Below, piece after piece: positions 1 through 8,670 of a stretch of DNA of 64,000 bases. The translations under genes and the position numbers were made by a program. Under the pieces are notes generated by a model. The model made no database searches, had not been told where the DNA came from, and worked only from the letters and a program-made list of their open reading frames with translations. Location: NCBI RefSeq assembly GCF_028823535.1, contig NZ_JAQIYM010000021.1, positions 1 through 64,000 of the forward strand, written 5' to 3'. The stretch is from Pseudomonas serbica. Its GTDB lineage: Bacteria; Pseudomonadota; Gammaproteobacteria; Pseudomonadales; Pseudomonadaceae. Position 1 is the first letter of the stretch, and every line of letters begins with the position of its first letter.

Positions 1-34
1 AATGGTCTTGACCGTTGAGTTTAAGGGTAATCAT
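1..34 (-). CDS. (2Fe-2S)-binding oxidoreductase small subunit, N-terminal fragment
   Basis: Partial gene running off the left edge on the minus strand. Only eleven residues are inside the window, beginning ATG at 34 and reading MITLKLNGQDH. This start is typical, from memory, of IorA-type (isoquinoline 1-oxidoreductase alpha subunit) 2Fe-2S proteins of the molybdenum hydroxylase family. The expected cysteine motifs would lie beyond the edge, so the call rests on the first residues only. It could be another ferredoxin-like subunit. Confidence 0.45.
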   Translation of the reverse strand, partial: MITLKLNGQDH

Positions 35-212
35 GGGCACGCCCGCATAGTGCTTGGGTGATGGGGTCGAGCAATCTGCCGCTGGATCTTGGGTGGATGA
101 CGCAGATCGACTCAGGCTAATGGGCTCTCTTGTGCGAACGGACACGTCTGCACCGGGCCTTTGGTGGAACAAATGCTTGCATCGTCAGCAGGGCAGGTTA
201 AGCCTGCATTAA
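35..212. other. Intergenic region with no recognised gene
   Basis: No convincing coding frame is visible. It presumably carries the promoter of the fragment reading left from position 34; I could not identify clear -35/-10 boxes. Confidence 0.4.
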
Positions 213-214
213 CA

Positions 215-250
215 AAAAAGCCCTGCACAACTTGAGTTATGCAGGGCTTT
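215..250 (-). terminator. Intrinsic terminator after murB
   Basis: On the minus strand the arms AGCCCTGCA and TGCAGGGCT pair around a ten-base loop and are followed by a run of T. It lies 26 bases past the murB stop and ends the envelope operon. Confidence 0.85.
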
Positions 251-275
251 GGCAATCCGTCATGAAAGCTTAGCT

Positions 276-1295
276 TCAATATCGGTTGGGCTCCATTTCC
301 AGATCGACATGGAAACGCTCTGAAATGTCTTTCTGGATGCGCTGTGCCAGGCTCAGCAGCTGTAAACCGGTCGCACTGCCATAGTTGACCAGCACCAAGG
401 CTTGCATTTTGTGCACGCCGGCATCGGCATCACGAAACCCTTTCCACCCTGCCCGCTCGATCAACCAGCCAGCTGCCAGCTTCATCTGCCCATCGGGTTG
501 CGCGTACGCCACCAGGTCCGGGTATTCGCCCTTGAGCTGTGCGACCAGCGCCGCTGGCACCAGGGGATTTTTGAAAAAGCTGCCAGCATTGCCGAGTACC
601 GCCGGGTCCGGGAGTTTCTCGTTGCGAATGCTGCAGATGGCTTGGCTGACGTCCGTGGCCGTCGGATGGTCGATACCCTGCTCGGTCAGGCGCTGACGCA
701 CAGGTCCGTATTCCAGGTGCAGGTGTGCCGTGCGATCGAGGATGAAACGCACGCGCAGGATCAGCCAGCGCCCAGGCTCCTGCTTGAACAGGCTATCGCG
801 GTAAGCGAAGTTGCACTCCTGCAGGCTGAAGTCGCGCAACTCGCCACTGTGGCGATCAAGGGCGGTCAGGCCGGCGAACACGTCCTTGATCTCCACGCCA
901 TAGGCGCCGATGTTCTGCATGGGCGCGGCGCCCACGGTGCCGGGAATCAGGCTGAGGTTTTCCAGGCCCGACAAGCCCTGCACCAAGGTGTGTTGCACGA
1001 ACGGGTGCCATGGCTCGCCCGCTTCGGCTTCAATCACGACTTTGCTGCCATCGTCGCTGATCACGCGTATACCACGGGTGGCCATGCGCAGCACCAGCGA
1101 TTCAACGTCGGCTGTCAGCAGCAAATTGCTGCCACCGCCGATCACCAGCAAGGGCACCTGATGCTCCCGCGCATAGGCCAGGGCCTCACGCACATCGGCA
1201 TCGCTGTGGGCCTCGGCAAACAGTCGGGCCTGGACATCCACGCCAAAGCTGTTGAACGGCTTGAGCGAGACCCCTGATCGCAGTTGCAAACTCAT
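276..1295 (-). CDS. murB: UDP-N-acetylmuramate dehydrogenase
   Basis: Cytoplasmic FAD enzyme that reduces UDP-GlcNAc-enolpyruvate with NADPH to UDP-MurNAc in peptidoglycan precursor synthesis. The 339-residue product matches the long E. coli-type (type I) enzyme. Visible features are the FAD-binding segment VIGGGSNLLL (about 51-60), SLIPGTVGAAPMQNIGAYG (about 115-133), the YRDS arginine (R166) and the catalytic serine in NAGSFFKNP (S239), with the final acidic residues at the C-terminus. Its ATG overlaps the stop of the upstream phosphatase gene by four bases, so it is the last gene of the exbB-to-murB operon. Confidence 0.97.
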   Translation of the reverse strand: MSLQLRSGVSLKPFNSFGVDVQARLFAEAHSDADVREALAYAREHQVPLLVIGGGSNLLLTADVESLVLRMATRGIRVISDDGSKVVIEAEAGEPWHPFVQHTLVQGLSGLENLSLIPGTVGAAPMQNIGAYGVEIKDVFAGLTALDRHSGELRDFSLQECNFAYRDSLFKQEPGRWLILRVRFILDRTAHLHLEYGPVRQRLTEQGIDHPTATDVSQAICSIRNEKLPDPAVLGNAGSFFKNPLVPAALVAQLKGEYPDLVAYAQPDGQMKLAAGWLIERAGWKGFRDADAGVHKMQALVLVNYGSATGLQLLSLAQRIQKDISERFHVDLEMEPNRY

Positions 1296-1756
1296 AACCG
1301 TTCCTTCAGTTCGATCACCAGCAGGTCACTGGCGCGCTCGATCAGGTCCAGCACCATTTCAAAGCCGTATTCACTGTCGTTATAGGGGTCCGGAACCTCA
1401 TCGATATACAAGGGGTAGCGACGCAGGAACAGGTCCAGCTCCGCTCTGGCGTTGGCCGGTTGCAGATCCATGAGGTGGCGCAAGTTGCTGTTGTCCATCG
1501 CCAGGATCAGGTCGTACTCGGCGAAGTCGGCACGGGTGACCTGCTGGGCGCGCTGGGCGGACAAATCATAACCACGCTTTTTCGCCGCTGCCTGGCTGCG
1601 CTTGTCCGGGGCACTGCCCACGTGCCAGTCGCCGGTACCGGCGGAGGCCACTTCGACTTGATCGGCCAACCCCGCTTCGCGCAATTTATACCGCAGTACG
1701 CCCTCGGCCGTGGGTGAACGGCAGATATTGCCCAGGCAGACAAACAGAACCCGCAT
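1292..1756 (-). CDS. Low-molecular-weight protein-tyrosine phosphatase
   Basis: Cytoplasmic phosphatase of the LMW-PTP family. The P-loop CLGNICRS starts at residue 7 (nucleophile C7, phosphate-binding R13) and the general-acid aspartate lies in VPDPYND near residue 123. The length of 154 residues is normal for the family. It overlaps kdsB by one base and murB by four, so it is translationally coupled between two envelope genes. Its substrate is unknown; tyrosine phosphorylated sugar-handling proteins are an inference from the context only. Confidence 0.93.
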   Translation of the reverse strand: MRVLFVCLGNICRSPTAEGVLRYKLREAGLADQVEVASAGTGDWHVGSAPDKRSQAAAKKRGYDLSAQRAQQVTRADFAEYDLILAMDNSNLRHLMDLQPANARAELDLFLRRYPLYIDEVPDPYNDSEYGFEMVLDLIERASDLLVIELKERL

Positions 1757-2520
1757 CAGGCCTCCAGCAGGCGACGAACGCGCTCAAGGTCTTCAAGGGT
1801 ATCGACACCGGCCGGCGGCGCGATCAGCGCATCGGCGACGTGAATCCGCACTCCGTGCCACAAGGCTCGCAGCTGTTCCAGGCACTCGGTGTTTTCCAGC
1901 CAGCACGGGCCCCAGCTGACGAAGTCATGGAGGAAACCGGCGCGGTAGGCATAAATGCCGATGTGGCGGCGATACGGCACACCTTGCGGCATTTGCTCGA
2001 GGCTCTTGGCGAAGGTGTCACGTGCCCATGGCAAAGTAGCGCGACTGAAGGTCAGTGCCAGGCCATTGAGGTCGCTGACAACCTTGACCACGTTGGTGTT
2101 GAACAGGCTCTCGACGTCTTCGATCGGCTCGGCCAGCGTGGCCATGCGCGCTTCAGGGTGGGCCGCCAGGTTGACGGCCACCTGATCGATGACACTCGGC
2201 GGGATCAGCGGCTCGTCACCCTGGACGTTGACCACGATGGCATCAGGCGCCAGGCCCAGCTTCGCCGCGACTTCTGCCAGGCGATCGGTGCCGGAGTTGT
2301 GATCTACGCGGGTCATCACCACTTGCGCACCAAAGCCTTCGCAGGCCTGGGCGATGCGCGCATCGTCCGTGGCCACGACCACACGCTCGGCGCTGCTTTT
2401 GCACGCCTGTTCCCACACGTGCTGGATCATCGGCTTGCCGGCGATCAACAGCAGTGGCTTGCCCGGCAGACGGGTCGAGGCATAACGCGCAGGAATAACA
2501 ACGGTAAAGGCTGTAGTCAT
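1756..2520 (-). CDS. kdsB: 3-deoxy-manno-octulosonate cytidylyltransferase (CMP-Kdo synthetase)
   Basis: Activates Kdo with CTP to CMP-Kdo, the donor for the LPS inner core. The N-terminus carries the nucleotidyltransferase signature IPARYASTRLPGKPL, and the conserved VNVQGDEPLI segment follows near residue 100. The length of 254 residues matches the family. The start codon overlaps the stop of the upstream Trm112-type gene by four bases (ATGA). Together with lpxK upstream it makes this operon an LPS-assembly unit. Confidence 0.97.
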   Translation of the reverse strand: MTTAFTVVIPARYASTRLPGKPLLLIAGKPMIQHVWEQACKSSAERVVVATDDARIAQACEGFGAQVVMTRVDHNSGTDRLAEVAAKLGLAPDAIVVNVQGDEPLIPPSVIDQVAVNLAAHPEARMATLAEPIEDVESLFNTNVVKVVSDLNGLALTFSRATLPWARDTFAKSLEQMPQGVPYRRHIGIYAYRAGFLHDFVSWGPCWLENTECLEQLRALWHGVRIHVADALIAPPAGVDTLEDLERVRRLLEA

Positions 2521-2702
2521 TTATCCAGACGCTCGTCGGTGGTCAGGGTGCGGGCTTCGGTTTCGAGCATGACCGGGATGCCGTCGCGAATCGGGTACGC
2601 AAGGCCAGCGCCCTTGCTGATCAGCTCGGTCTTGTCGGCGCTGAGCTTGAGCGGACCTTTGCAGACCGGGCAAGCGAGGATGTCGAGCAATTTGGTGTCC
2701 AT
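2517..2702 (-). CDS. Trm112 family small protein (YcaR-like)
   Basis: Sixty-one residues starting at the second ATG (2702), MDTKLLDILACPVCKGPL. The Cys-Pro-x-Cys pair (C11, C14) and the IRDGIP(V)ML segment define the Trm112/YcaR (UPF0434) family; no second cysteine pair is present. The family is commonly found between lpxK and kdsB in gammaproteobacteria, as here. In eukaryotes and some bacteria Trm112 proteins activate methyltransferases; whether this one does is not known. Confidence 0.9.
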   Translation of the reverse strand: MDTKLLDILACPVCKGPLKLSADKTELISKGAGLAYPIRDGIPVMLETEARTLTTDERLDK

Positions 2703-2727
2703 GAACATTCCCTGGATAGAAACGGAG

Positions 2728-3738
2728 TTAAGGCAAAAGACGAGCCGGCAACAGGCGCATCAACTGTGTATCGAACCAGGCCGTGAAGGCTGGCGACGGC
2801 ACAGCGTCGACCGCCAGGTACCACCAGTCGGCGGCGGCGAAGGCACGGCACTTCACCGCGTCCTTTTCAGTCATCACCAATGGCAATGGCGGATTGAAAT
2901 TCAAGGCCTGCACGCTGTATTCGGCGTGGTCGGCGAACGCATGCGGGACCGGCTGCCAGTGTAACGTTTCAAGGGTCTTGAAGAAACGCTGCGGGTTACC
3001 GATCCCGGCCACGGCATGCAGCGCCTGGCCCGCGGGAAAGTGATCGAGCGGGCGCCGTTCGCCGCTTTGCAGGTTGACCAGTGCTGTCGGTTGCAACTGG
3101 AAGGCAAAGCCGTCGTCGCTGTCGGCCGTGGCACCGTTGTAGAGCACCGCGTCGACACTTTGCAGACGCTCGACCGGCTCACGCAATGGCCCGGCCGGCA
3201 AGCAACGCCGGTTACCCAAGCCACGGGCAGCGTCGATCAGCACCAGTTCCAGATCCCGAGCCAGACGGTAATGCTGCATGCCGTCATCGGACAGGATCAG
3301 GTCCAGCGGTTCACTGGCCAGCAAGGCTTTGACCGCGCGACTGCGATCCGGATCGATCATCAATGGCACCCCGGTACGCTGCACGATCAACAGTGGCTCA
3401 TCGCCAGCGATGTCGGCGCTTTGATCCGCCTCGACCCGCCACGGCAATTGCGCAGGCTTCGCGCCGTAACCGCGGCTGACCACGCCAACCCGCAAGCCGC
3501 TGCGTTGACAGTGCTGGATCATCCACAGGATCAGCGGGGTCTTGCCGGTGCCGCCGACGGTGATGTTGCCCACCACGATCAGCGGGACCGGTGGCTGATA
3601 GATCTCACCCTCGCCCGCCAGAAAGCGCTTGCGCTTGTTGTTGACCACGCGCCGGTACAGCCACTCCAGCGGCTGCAGCAGTTTCAGGGCCGGATGCCCC
3701 CGGTACCACGCGGCGAGCAGGCGATCGGACATGGCCAT
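2728..3738 (-). CDS. lpxK: Tetraacyldisaccharide 4'-kinase
   Basis: Inner-membrane-associated kinase that phosphorylates the 4' position of the lipid A disaccharide to give lipid IVA. The Walker A motif GGTGKT lies at residues 62-67, preceded by VVGNITV, and an SDDGMQHYRL motif typical of LpxK follows. The length of 336 residues is normal. The start codon shares one base with the exbD stop. In many bacteria lpxK follows msbA; here it follows exbB-exbD instead, which I recall as the usual Pseudomonas arrangement. Confidence 0.96.
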   Translation of the reverse strand: MAMSDRLLAAWYRGHPALKLLQPLEWLYRRVVNNKRKRFLAGEGEIYQPPVPLIVVGNITVGGTGKTPLILWMIQHCQRSGLRVGVVSRGYGAKPAQLPWRVEADQSADIAGDEPLLIVQRTGVPLMIDPDRSRAVKALLASEPLDLILSDDGMQHYRLARDLELVLIDAARGLGNRRCLPAGPLREPVERLQSVDAVLYNGATADSDDGFAFQLQPTALVNLQSGERRPLDHFPAGQALHAVAGIGNPQRFFKTLETLHWQPVPHAFADHAEYSVQALNFNPPLPLVMTEKDAVKCRAFAAADWWYLAVDAVPSPAFTAWFDTQLMRLLPARLLP

Positions 3739-4166
3739 CAGGGCGCGGGCGGCGCCGCCTCGACTGTGGTCATGCGCAAATGGCTGAAGCCGAGCTTGCC
3801 GGCGGCGTCCATGGCGGTGATGACCGACTGATGCTGGGATTTTCCGTCGGCGCTGATGGACAGCGGCCGGCTGGTGTCGCCATTGGATTGTTTCTGCAGG
3901 GCATCCATCAACGTTGCCAGGTCGCTTTTGGGCAATACCTGGTTGTTCACCGAGAACACCCCGTCGGCGCTGATCGCGATATCCAGCTGCCGGGTCTGGT
4001 CATCGGAAGGCGCGCCGCTGACCGCTTCGGGCAGATCGACGCGCAATTGGGTTTCACGAGTGAACGTCGTGGTCACGACAAAAAACAGCAGCAGGATAAA
4101 CACCACGTCGATCAGCGACGCGAGGTTGATGTCCACATTCTCCCGTTGCTTGCGGCGGAATTTCAC
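3738..4166 (-). CDS. exbD: ExbD/TolR family biopolymer transport protein
   Basis: Inner-membrane protein with a short basic cytosolic N-terminus, one membrane span (about residues 16-36, SLIDVVFILLLFFVVTTTF) carrying the proton-path aspartate (D19), and a periplasmic domain. The length of 142 residues fits ExbD. It works with ExbB to convert proton motive force into energy for TonB. No TonB gene is adjacent, so this is a secondary ExbBD pair. Overlaps exbB by four bases. Confidence 0.93.
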   Translation of the reverse strand: MKFRRKQRENVDINLASLIDVVFILLLFFVVTTTFTRETQLRVDLPEAVSGAPSDDQTRQLDIAISADGVFSVNNQVLPKSDLATLMDALQKQSNGDTSRPLSISADGKSQHQSVITAMDAAGKLGFSHLRMTTVEAAPPAP

Positions 4167-4798
4167 GCTTTGCCTCCCGCCAGGTCCACGTCACGATCAC
4201 CCTGCACGACTTCGACCAGCTTGATCGCTTCCTGCTCCATGCCCACCACCAGCTCATCGATCCGGCGTTGCAGGAAACGGTGGAAGAATACCGACGGGAT
4301 ACCGACCATCAAGCCGGCGGCCGTGGTGATCAGTGCCTTGGAGATACCCCCGGCCAGCACGGCGGCGTTGGTGGCCATGCCCGTGCCCATGAACGCACTG
4401 AAAATATCGATCATGCCCAGCACCGTACCCAGCAGCCCCAGCAAAGGGGCCATGGCGGCGATGGTGCCAAGGGCATTGATGTAGCGCTCCAGCTCATGGA
4501 TGACCCGCGCGGCGGCCTCTTCGATACACTCCTTCATGATCTCGCGACCATGCCGGGAGTTGGCCAGGCCTGCGGCCAGGATCTCGCCCAACGGCGAATT
4601 GGCGCGCAGCTCCTTGAGCTTTTCCTTGTTCAGTTGCTTGTCCTTGATCCAGACCCAGACCTGCCCGAGCAAATGCTCAGGGGTCACGCGACTGGCTCGC
4701 AGGGTCCACAGACGTTCGGCAACGATTGCCATTGCCGCGATGGAACTCAGGATGATCGGCAGCATCATCCAGCCGCCGGATTTGACCAATTCCCACAC
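4163..4798 (-). CDS. exbB: MotA/TolQ/ExbB proton channel family protein
   Basis: Inner-membrane partner of ExbD with three predicted spans, the first at the N-terminus (MMLPIILSSIAAMAIVAERL) and two in the conserved TolQ/ExbB core around GTIAAMAPLLGLLGTVLGMI. I chose the GTG at 4798 (211 residues) because AGGGG lies about nine bases upstream; an in-frame GTG at 4828 would add ten residues. First gene of the tight envelope operon that continues through exbD, lpxK, kdsB and murB. Confidence 0.92.
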   Translation of the reverse strand: MWELVKSGGWMMLPIILSSIAAMAIVAERLWTLRASRVTPEHLLGQVWVWIKDKQLNKEKLKELRANSPLGEILAAGLANSRHGREIMKECIEEAAARVIHELERYINALGTIAAMAPLLGLLGTVLGMIDIFSAFMGTGMATNAAVLAGGISKALITTAAGLMVGIPSVFFHRFLQRRIDELVVGMEQEAIKLVEVVQGDRDVDLAGGKA

Positions 4799-4896
4799 AG
4801 TGACAGTCCCCTCGAAAAAGTGCGCCACTCTAACATAGGGGGTGGGCGCACCGAAGACCGTGATGTCGCATCCGGTCGCCCTTTGATCACTTCCGG

Positions 4897-7131
4897 CTAT
4901 TTGCTCGAGGGTGGCGGATCGCGCCAGAAGCGCCGTTCCTGACGCATCGAGCGCGGCGCTTCGAAACGCCCCAGTTGCAGATGAACGGCACCTTGCAGCG
5001 CACTGTCATAGATCGCCGTCCCGCGATTTCGATAGCGCTCAATCACAACGGAGTGTGGATGGCCGAACGAGTTGCCCTGCCCACGGGAGATCAGCGCCGC
5101 CCTGGGCTGCAGGACGTTGAGCAGCGCCATCGAAGACGAACTGCGACTACCGTGATGCGGTGCCTGCAACCAATCGGTGGGCACGGCCAGTGGACTGTCG
5201 AGCAGCGCGCGCTCGGCACTGCTGTCGATGTCACCGCTGAGCAGCAAGCGCTCGCCATTGGCCTCGATCTGCAACACGCAGGAATTCTGGTTGCTGTCCC
5301 TGGCCTGTGGCCAATGCCATAGTTGGAAACTGACCCCATCCCACATCCATTGTCGGCCACTCTCGCAGCCCTCGGCCTGCAACCCGGCAGGCAGGTCGGC
5401 AGGTTCTCCGCTGAGCACCCGCTTCACCGGCAACCCATCGGCGACTGCACGGGCGCCACCGGCATGATCGGCATGGGCATGGCTGATCAACATCAGGTCG
5501 AGTTCCTTCACGCCCAGTTTCCGTAGTGCTGGAAGGACGACCCGTGCCCCCTCGTCGAGATCACGAAAACGCGGACCCGCGTCATACAGCAGCGTGTGAT
5601 GGCGAGTGCGCACCATGATCGCCAACCCTTGGCCAACATCCAGCTGCCAGACCTCGGCAATACCCTCGGGCAGCATCGGTCGCGGGGGGAACACCAGGAG
5701 CAGCAGCAACGGCCAGCCTAGCGGACGCATGGGTACGCCTCGCGGCAGCAGCAACAGAAAGGCGCCGAAAGTACCGATGCCCCAAACCCACAGGGGGATC
5801 GCTGCGGGCACCCACGCGGGAGCCTTGCCCGCGACCACGGCCAGCCCGGTGAACAGCCAATCGATCAAACCGCCCGCCAGCCACAGCAACCACTCGCCGA
5901 CGTAGGGCACCGGCAACAACAGAGTCCCGAGCAAGGCCGGGGGCAGCACCACCAGGCTGATCCAGGGCACCGCCAGCAGATTGACCAGCGGCCCGCTGAG
6001 GCTGATCGGCAACCCCAGGACCAGCAGAAACGGGCCAAGGCCAATAGCGATCAGCCACTGGGCACGGGTCCAGGTTTGCCACCATGGCCAGGGCCCCAGG
6101 CGGCCACCGAACGTGAAGATCAACACCGCCACCGCTGCGAAAGACAACCAGAAACCTGGTTGCAGGCTCGCCAACGGGTCCATCAGCAAGACGCCATCGA
6201 GTGCCAGCAACAGAGGCCACCAGGCACCCAGGTGACGAAAACGCACGCGCCACAGCAGCACCAGGCCAATCATCAGGCAAGCTCGGCGAACCGGCACTTC
6301 GAAGCCGGCCAACAGCCCATAGCCAAGGGCCGCCAGAAAAGCCAGGCCACAGGCCCAGGGCAACCATGGCAGACGCGCCGGCCACAATCCATAACGGGCA
6401 AGCCCGGCGATCAACAGATAGACCAGTCCCGCCAACAAGCCGACGTGTTGCCCGGAAATCACCAGCAGATGAACGGTGCCGGTGTCTTGCAACACCTGCC
6501 ATTCCTCGCGACTGAGTCCCGCGCCGTCACCTAGCACCAAGGCCGTCAGTACGCCTGTTCGACCTTGAGCGTCCACGGCCTGTAGCCGCTGGCGGACACC
6601 GTCGCGCAAGGCCCACCGGGCTGGCGCGAGTCGCTCCCCGGCCTTGACGGTTCCGGTCGCACCGATACGTTGCGCCAACAGCCAGGCCTCATAGTCGAAG
6701 GCATGGGGATTGAGCAATCCCACAGGTCGCTTCAGCTTGACCGCCAGCCGCCAGCGTTCGCCGCTGTTGACCGGCGGGCCGTCGTACCAGGCCAGGCGCA
6801 AATGTCGCGGCAGGTCGCTGCGGCGTGACTGGCTGTCGCTCAGTTCAAAACGCACCACACCCTCGGCGTTCTGCGGCAACCCGGTGACCCGTCCTTCGAG
6901 CCAGCGCGTTTCCCCGTCGAGGCCCGGCGCCAGCCGATCATCCAGGGCCCACTGTGCATGGGCGCAGGCCCAACTCAGGCCGAACAGGAAAAACGCCGCC
7001 GGATACGTCCTGAACGGCAGCAACATCAAGCCGGCCACCGGCATCGATAACCACAACCAGACCGGCGGTAACACCGGCAAAAAACGCAGGGCCAGCAGAC
7101 CCAACGCCAGCGCCATCATCCCTGTGCGCAT
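4897..7131 (-). CDS. comEC: DNA internalization-related competence protein ComEC/Rec2
   Basis: Polytopic inner-membrane channel thought to pass single-stranded DNA during transformation. The N-terminal part is strongly hydrophobic with several spans, followed by the competence domain (LVISGQHVGLLAGL near the start of the membrane core), more spans, and a C-terminal metallo-beta-lactamase-like domain with SHAHADHAGG. I chose the ATG at 7131 (744 residues) because AAGGA lies about seven bases upstream; an ATG at 7164 adds eleven residues. It precedes exbB by about 100 bases on the same strand. It looks intact. Confidence 0.93.
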   Translation of the reverse strand: MRTGMMALALGLLALRFLPVLPPVWLWLSMPVAGLMLLPFRTYPAAFFLFGLSWACAHAQWALDDRLAPGLDGETRWLEGRVTGLPQNAEGVVRFELSDSQSRRSDLPRHLRLAWYDGPPVNSGERWRLAVKLKRPVGLLNPHAFDYEAWLLAQRIGATGTVKAGERLAPARWALRDGVRQRLQAVDAQGRTGVLTALVLGDGAGLSREEWQVLQDTGTVHLLVISGQHVGLLAGLVYLLIAGLARYGLWPARLPWLPWACGLAFLAALGYGLLAGFEVPVRRACLMIGLVLLWRVRFRHLGAWWPLLLALDGVLLMDPLASLQPGFWLSFAAVAVLIFTFGGRLGPWPWWQTWTRAQWLIAIGLGPFLLVLGLPISLSGPLVNLLAVPWISLVVLPPALLGTLLLPVPYVGEWLLWLAGGLIDWLFTGLAVVAGKAPAWVPAAIPLWVWGIGTFGAFLLLLPRGVPMRPLGWPLLLLLVFPPRPMLPEGIAEVWQLDVGQGLAIMVRTRHHTLLYDAGPRFRDLDEGARVVLPALRKLGVKELDLMLISHAHADHAGGARAVADGLPVKRVLSGEPADLPAGLQAEGCESGRQWMWDGVSFQLWHWPQARDSNQNSCVLQIEANGERLLLSGDIDSSAERALLDSPLAVPTDWLQAPHHGSRSSSSMALLNVLQPRAALISRGQGNSFGHPHSVVIERYRNRGTAIYDSALQGAVHLQLGRFEAPRSMRQERRFWRDPPPSSK

Positions 7132-7267
7132 AAGCTCGTCCTTGAGAGTCCCGTCCCTAGGCATAGCCCGCGCAGGGCACGTCCGTCGTTAACAATTGTC
7201 ACAAAGTCTGAATGGGCGCTTCATGGAATCCAGACATACTTGCCGACCTGACCGACCGAGAAGCCTT

Positions 7268-7783
7268 ATGCCCCGGCGATTATTCAAACGCTACATGCCA
7301 GACCCGACCAGCATCAGGGAACACAAGTCCTTACGCTTTCTCGGCACCCTGCTGCATGACCCGAACCTCTGGCACCTCAATCGCCATTCCGTGGCCCGGG
7401 CCATGGCGGTCGGCCTGTTCGCGGCATTCCTGCCGATTCCATTGCAGATGCTGGTGGCGGCGATTTTCGCGATCATCGTGCGTGGCAACATGCCGATTGC
7501 GGTTAGCCTGGTCTGGCTGACCAACCCGATCACCATGCCGGCCGTGTTCTTCTGCACCTACCAGACCGGTGCCTGGCTGATGGACGTTCCTGCACGGCAT
7601 CTGCCGGACGAGCTGACCTGGGAATGGATCAGCGGCGAGCTCTCGACCCTGTGGCAGCCGTTTTTGCTGGGGTCGGTGGTGACAGGGTTGGTGCTGGGGG
7701 CGCTGGCCTATTTCATAGTCATGATGTATTGGCGCTGGTGGGTGGCGCGACAATGGCGGCGGCGCAAGCAAAGTCGGCTGTGA
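7268..7783 (+). CDS. DUF2062 domain-containing membrane protein
   Basis: A 171-residue product starting at MPRRLFKRYMPDP. The N-terminal half carries the conserved DUF2062 stretch (AVGLFAAFLPIPLQMLVAAIFAIIVRGNMPIAV...LTNPITMPAVF), with a last membrane span near residues 140-160 and a very basic C-terminal tail. The family is uncharacterised; some members are fused to glycosyltransferases. Divergently oriented from comEC and followed by its own terminator. An upstream in-frame start at 7196 lacks family-like sequence. Confidence 0.88.
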   Translation: MPRRLFKRYMPDPTSIREHKSLRFLGTLLHDPNLWHLNRHSVARAMAVGLFAAFLPIPLQMLVAAIFAIIVRGNMPIAVSLVWLTNPITMPAVFFCTYQTGAWLMDVPARHLPDELTWEWISGELSTLWQPFLLGSVVTGLVLGALAYFIVMMYWRWWVARQWRRRKQSRL

Positions 7784-7789
7784 CAATGC

Positions 7790-7815
7790 AAAACGGCGCC
7801 TTCAGGCGCCGTTTT
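7790..7815 (+). terminator. Intrinsic terminator
   Basis: Perfect stem AAAACGGCGCC / GGCGCCGTTTT with a TTCA loop, directly after the DUF2062 gene. The A and T flanks would let it act in both directions. Confidence 0.85.
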
Positions 7816-7890
7816 GATTTGAAATGCGGCAGCTCACAGGGGAACGAAACCATAGGTGGTCAGTAGATCGGGTACATCCGCGAGCAATGA

Positions 7891-8670
7891 TCAGGTACGC
7901 ATCCCCCGCCCACTCACCAGCAACCGCGCGCACCCGAGGTACAGGACCACGGTCGCCACCAGCATGAAGGTGATCGCAATGCTGATCCGAATATCCGACA
8001 CCCCGAGAATGCCGTAACGGAAGGCATTGACCATGTGCAGGACCGGGTTGGCCAGGGACACGGTCTGCCAGAACGGCGGCAGCAACGAGATCGAGTAGAA
8101 CACCCCGCCCAGGTAGGTCAAAGGCGTCAGCACAAAGGTCGGGATGATCGAGATGTCATCGAAGTTGCGCGCAAACACGGCGTTGATGAAGCCCAGCAGC
8201 GAGAAGATCGTGGCCGTCAGCACCACCACCAGAATGGTCACACCCAGGTGATGCACCTGCAAATCGGTGAAGAACAACGACAGCAGCGTCACGATGATCC
8301 CGACCATCAGGCCGCGCAGCACGCCACCCAGGGTGTAGCCGATCAGAATGGTGTGCGGCGACACCGGCGACACCATCAACTCTTCGATGGAGCGCTGGAA
8401 CTTGCTGCCGAAGAAACTCGATACCACGTTGCCGTAGGAGTTGGTGATCACCGACATCATGATCAGGCCCGGCACGATGTACTCCATGTAAGTGAAGCCA
8501 CCCATGTCGCCGATCTGGCGACCGATCAGGTTGCCGAAGATCACGAAGTACAGAACCATGGTGATCGCTGGCGGCAGCAGCGTCTGCGGCCAGATCCGGG
8601 TAAAGCGCCGGACCTCACGGTAAACGATGGTGTTGAGGGCAACGAGGTTGGGTTGCAGCTCGGAACTCAT
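7891..8670 (-). CDS. ABC transporter permease (ABC-2 type, YadH-like)
   Basis: A 259-residue integral membrane protein with six predicted spans and the ABC-2 transporter signature in the region VMVSPVSPHTILIGYTLGGVLRG. It pairs with the ATPase encoded immediately upstream; the two genes overlap by four bases. The gene pair resembles E. coli yadG-yadH, whose substrate is unknown. The Pseudomonas order ABC permease, ATPase, GST, next to a FadE-type gene is conserved from memory of PAO1 PA2811-PA2815. Confidence 0.93.
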   Translation of the reverse strand: MSSELQPNLVALNTIVYREVRRFTRIWPQTLLPPAITMVLYFVIFGNLIGRQIGDMGGFTYMEYIVPGLIMMSVITNSYGNVVSSFFGSKFQRSIEELMVSPVSPHTILIGYTLGGVLRGLMVGIIVTLLSLFFTDLQVHHLGVTILVVVLTATIFSLLGFINAVFARNFDDISIIPTFVLTPLTYLGGVFYSISLLPPFWQTVSLANPVLHMVNAFRYGILGVSDIRISIAITFMLVATVVLYLGCARLLVSGRGMRT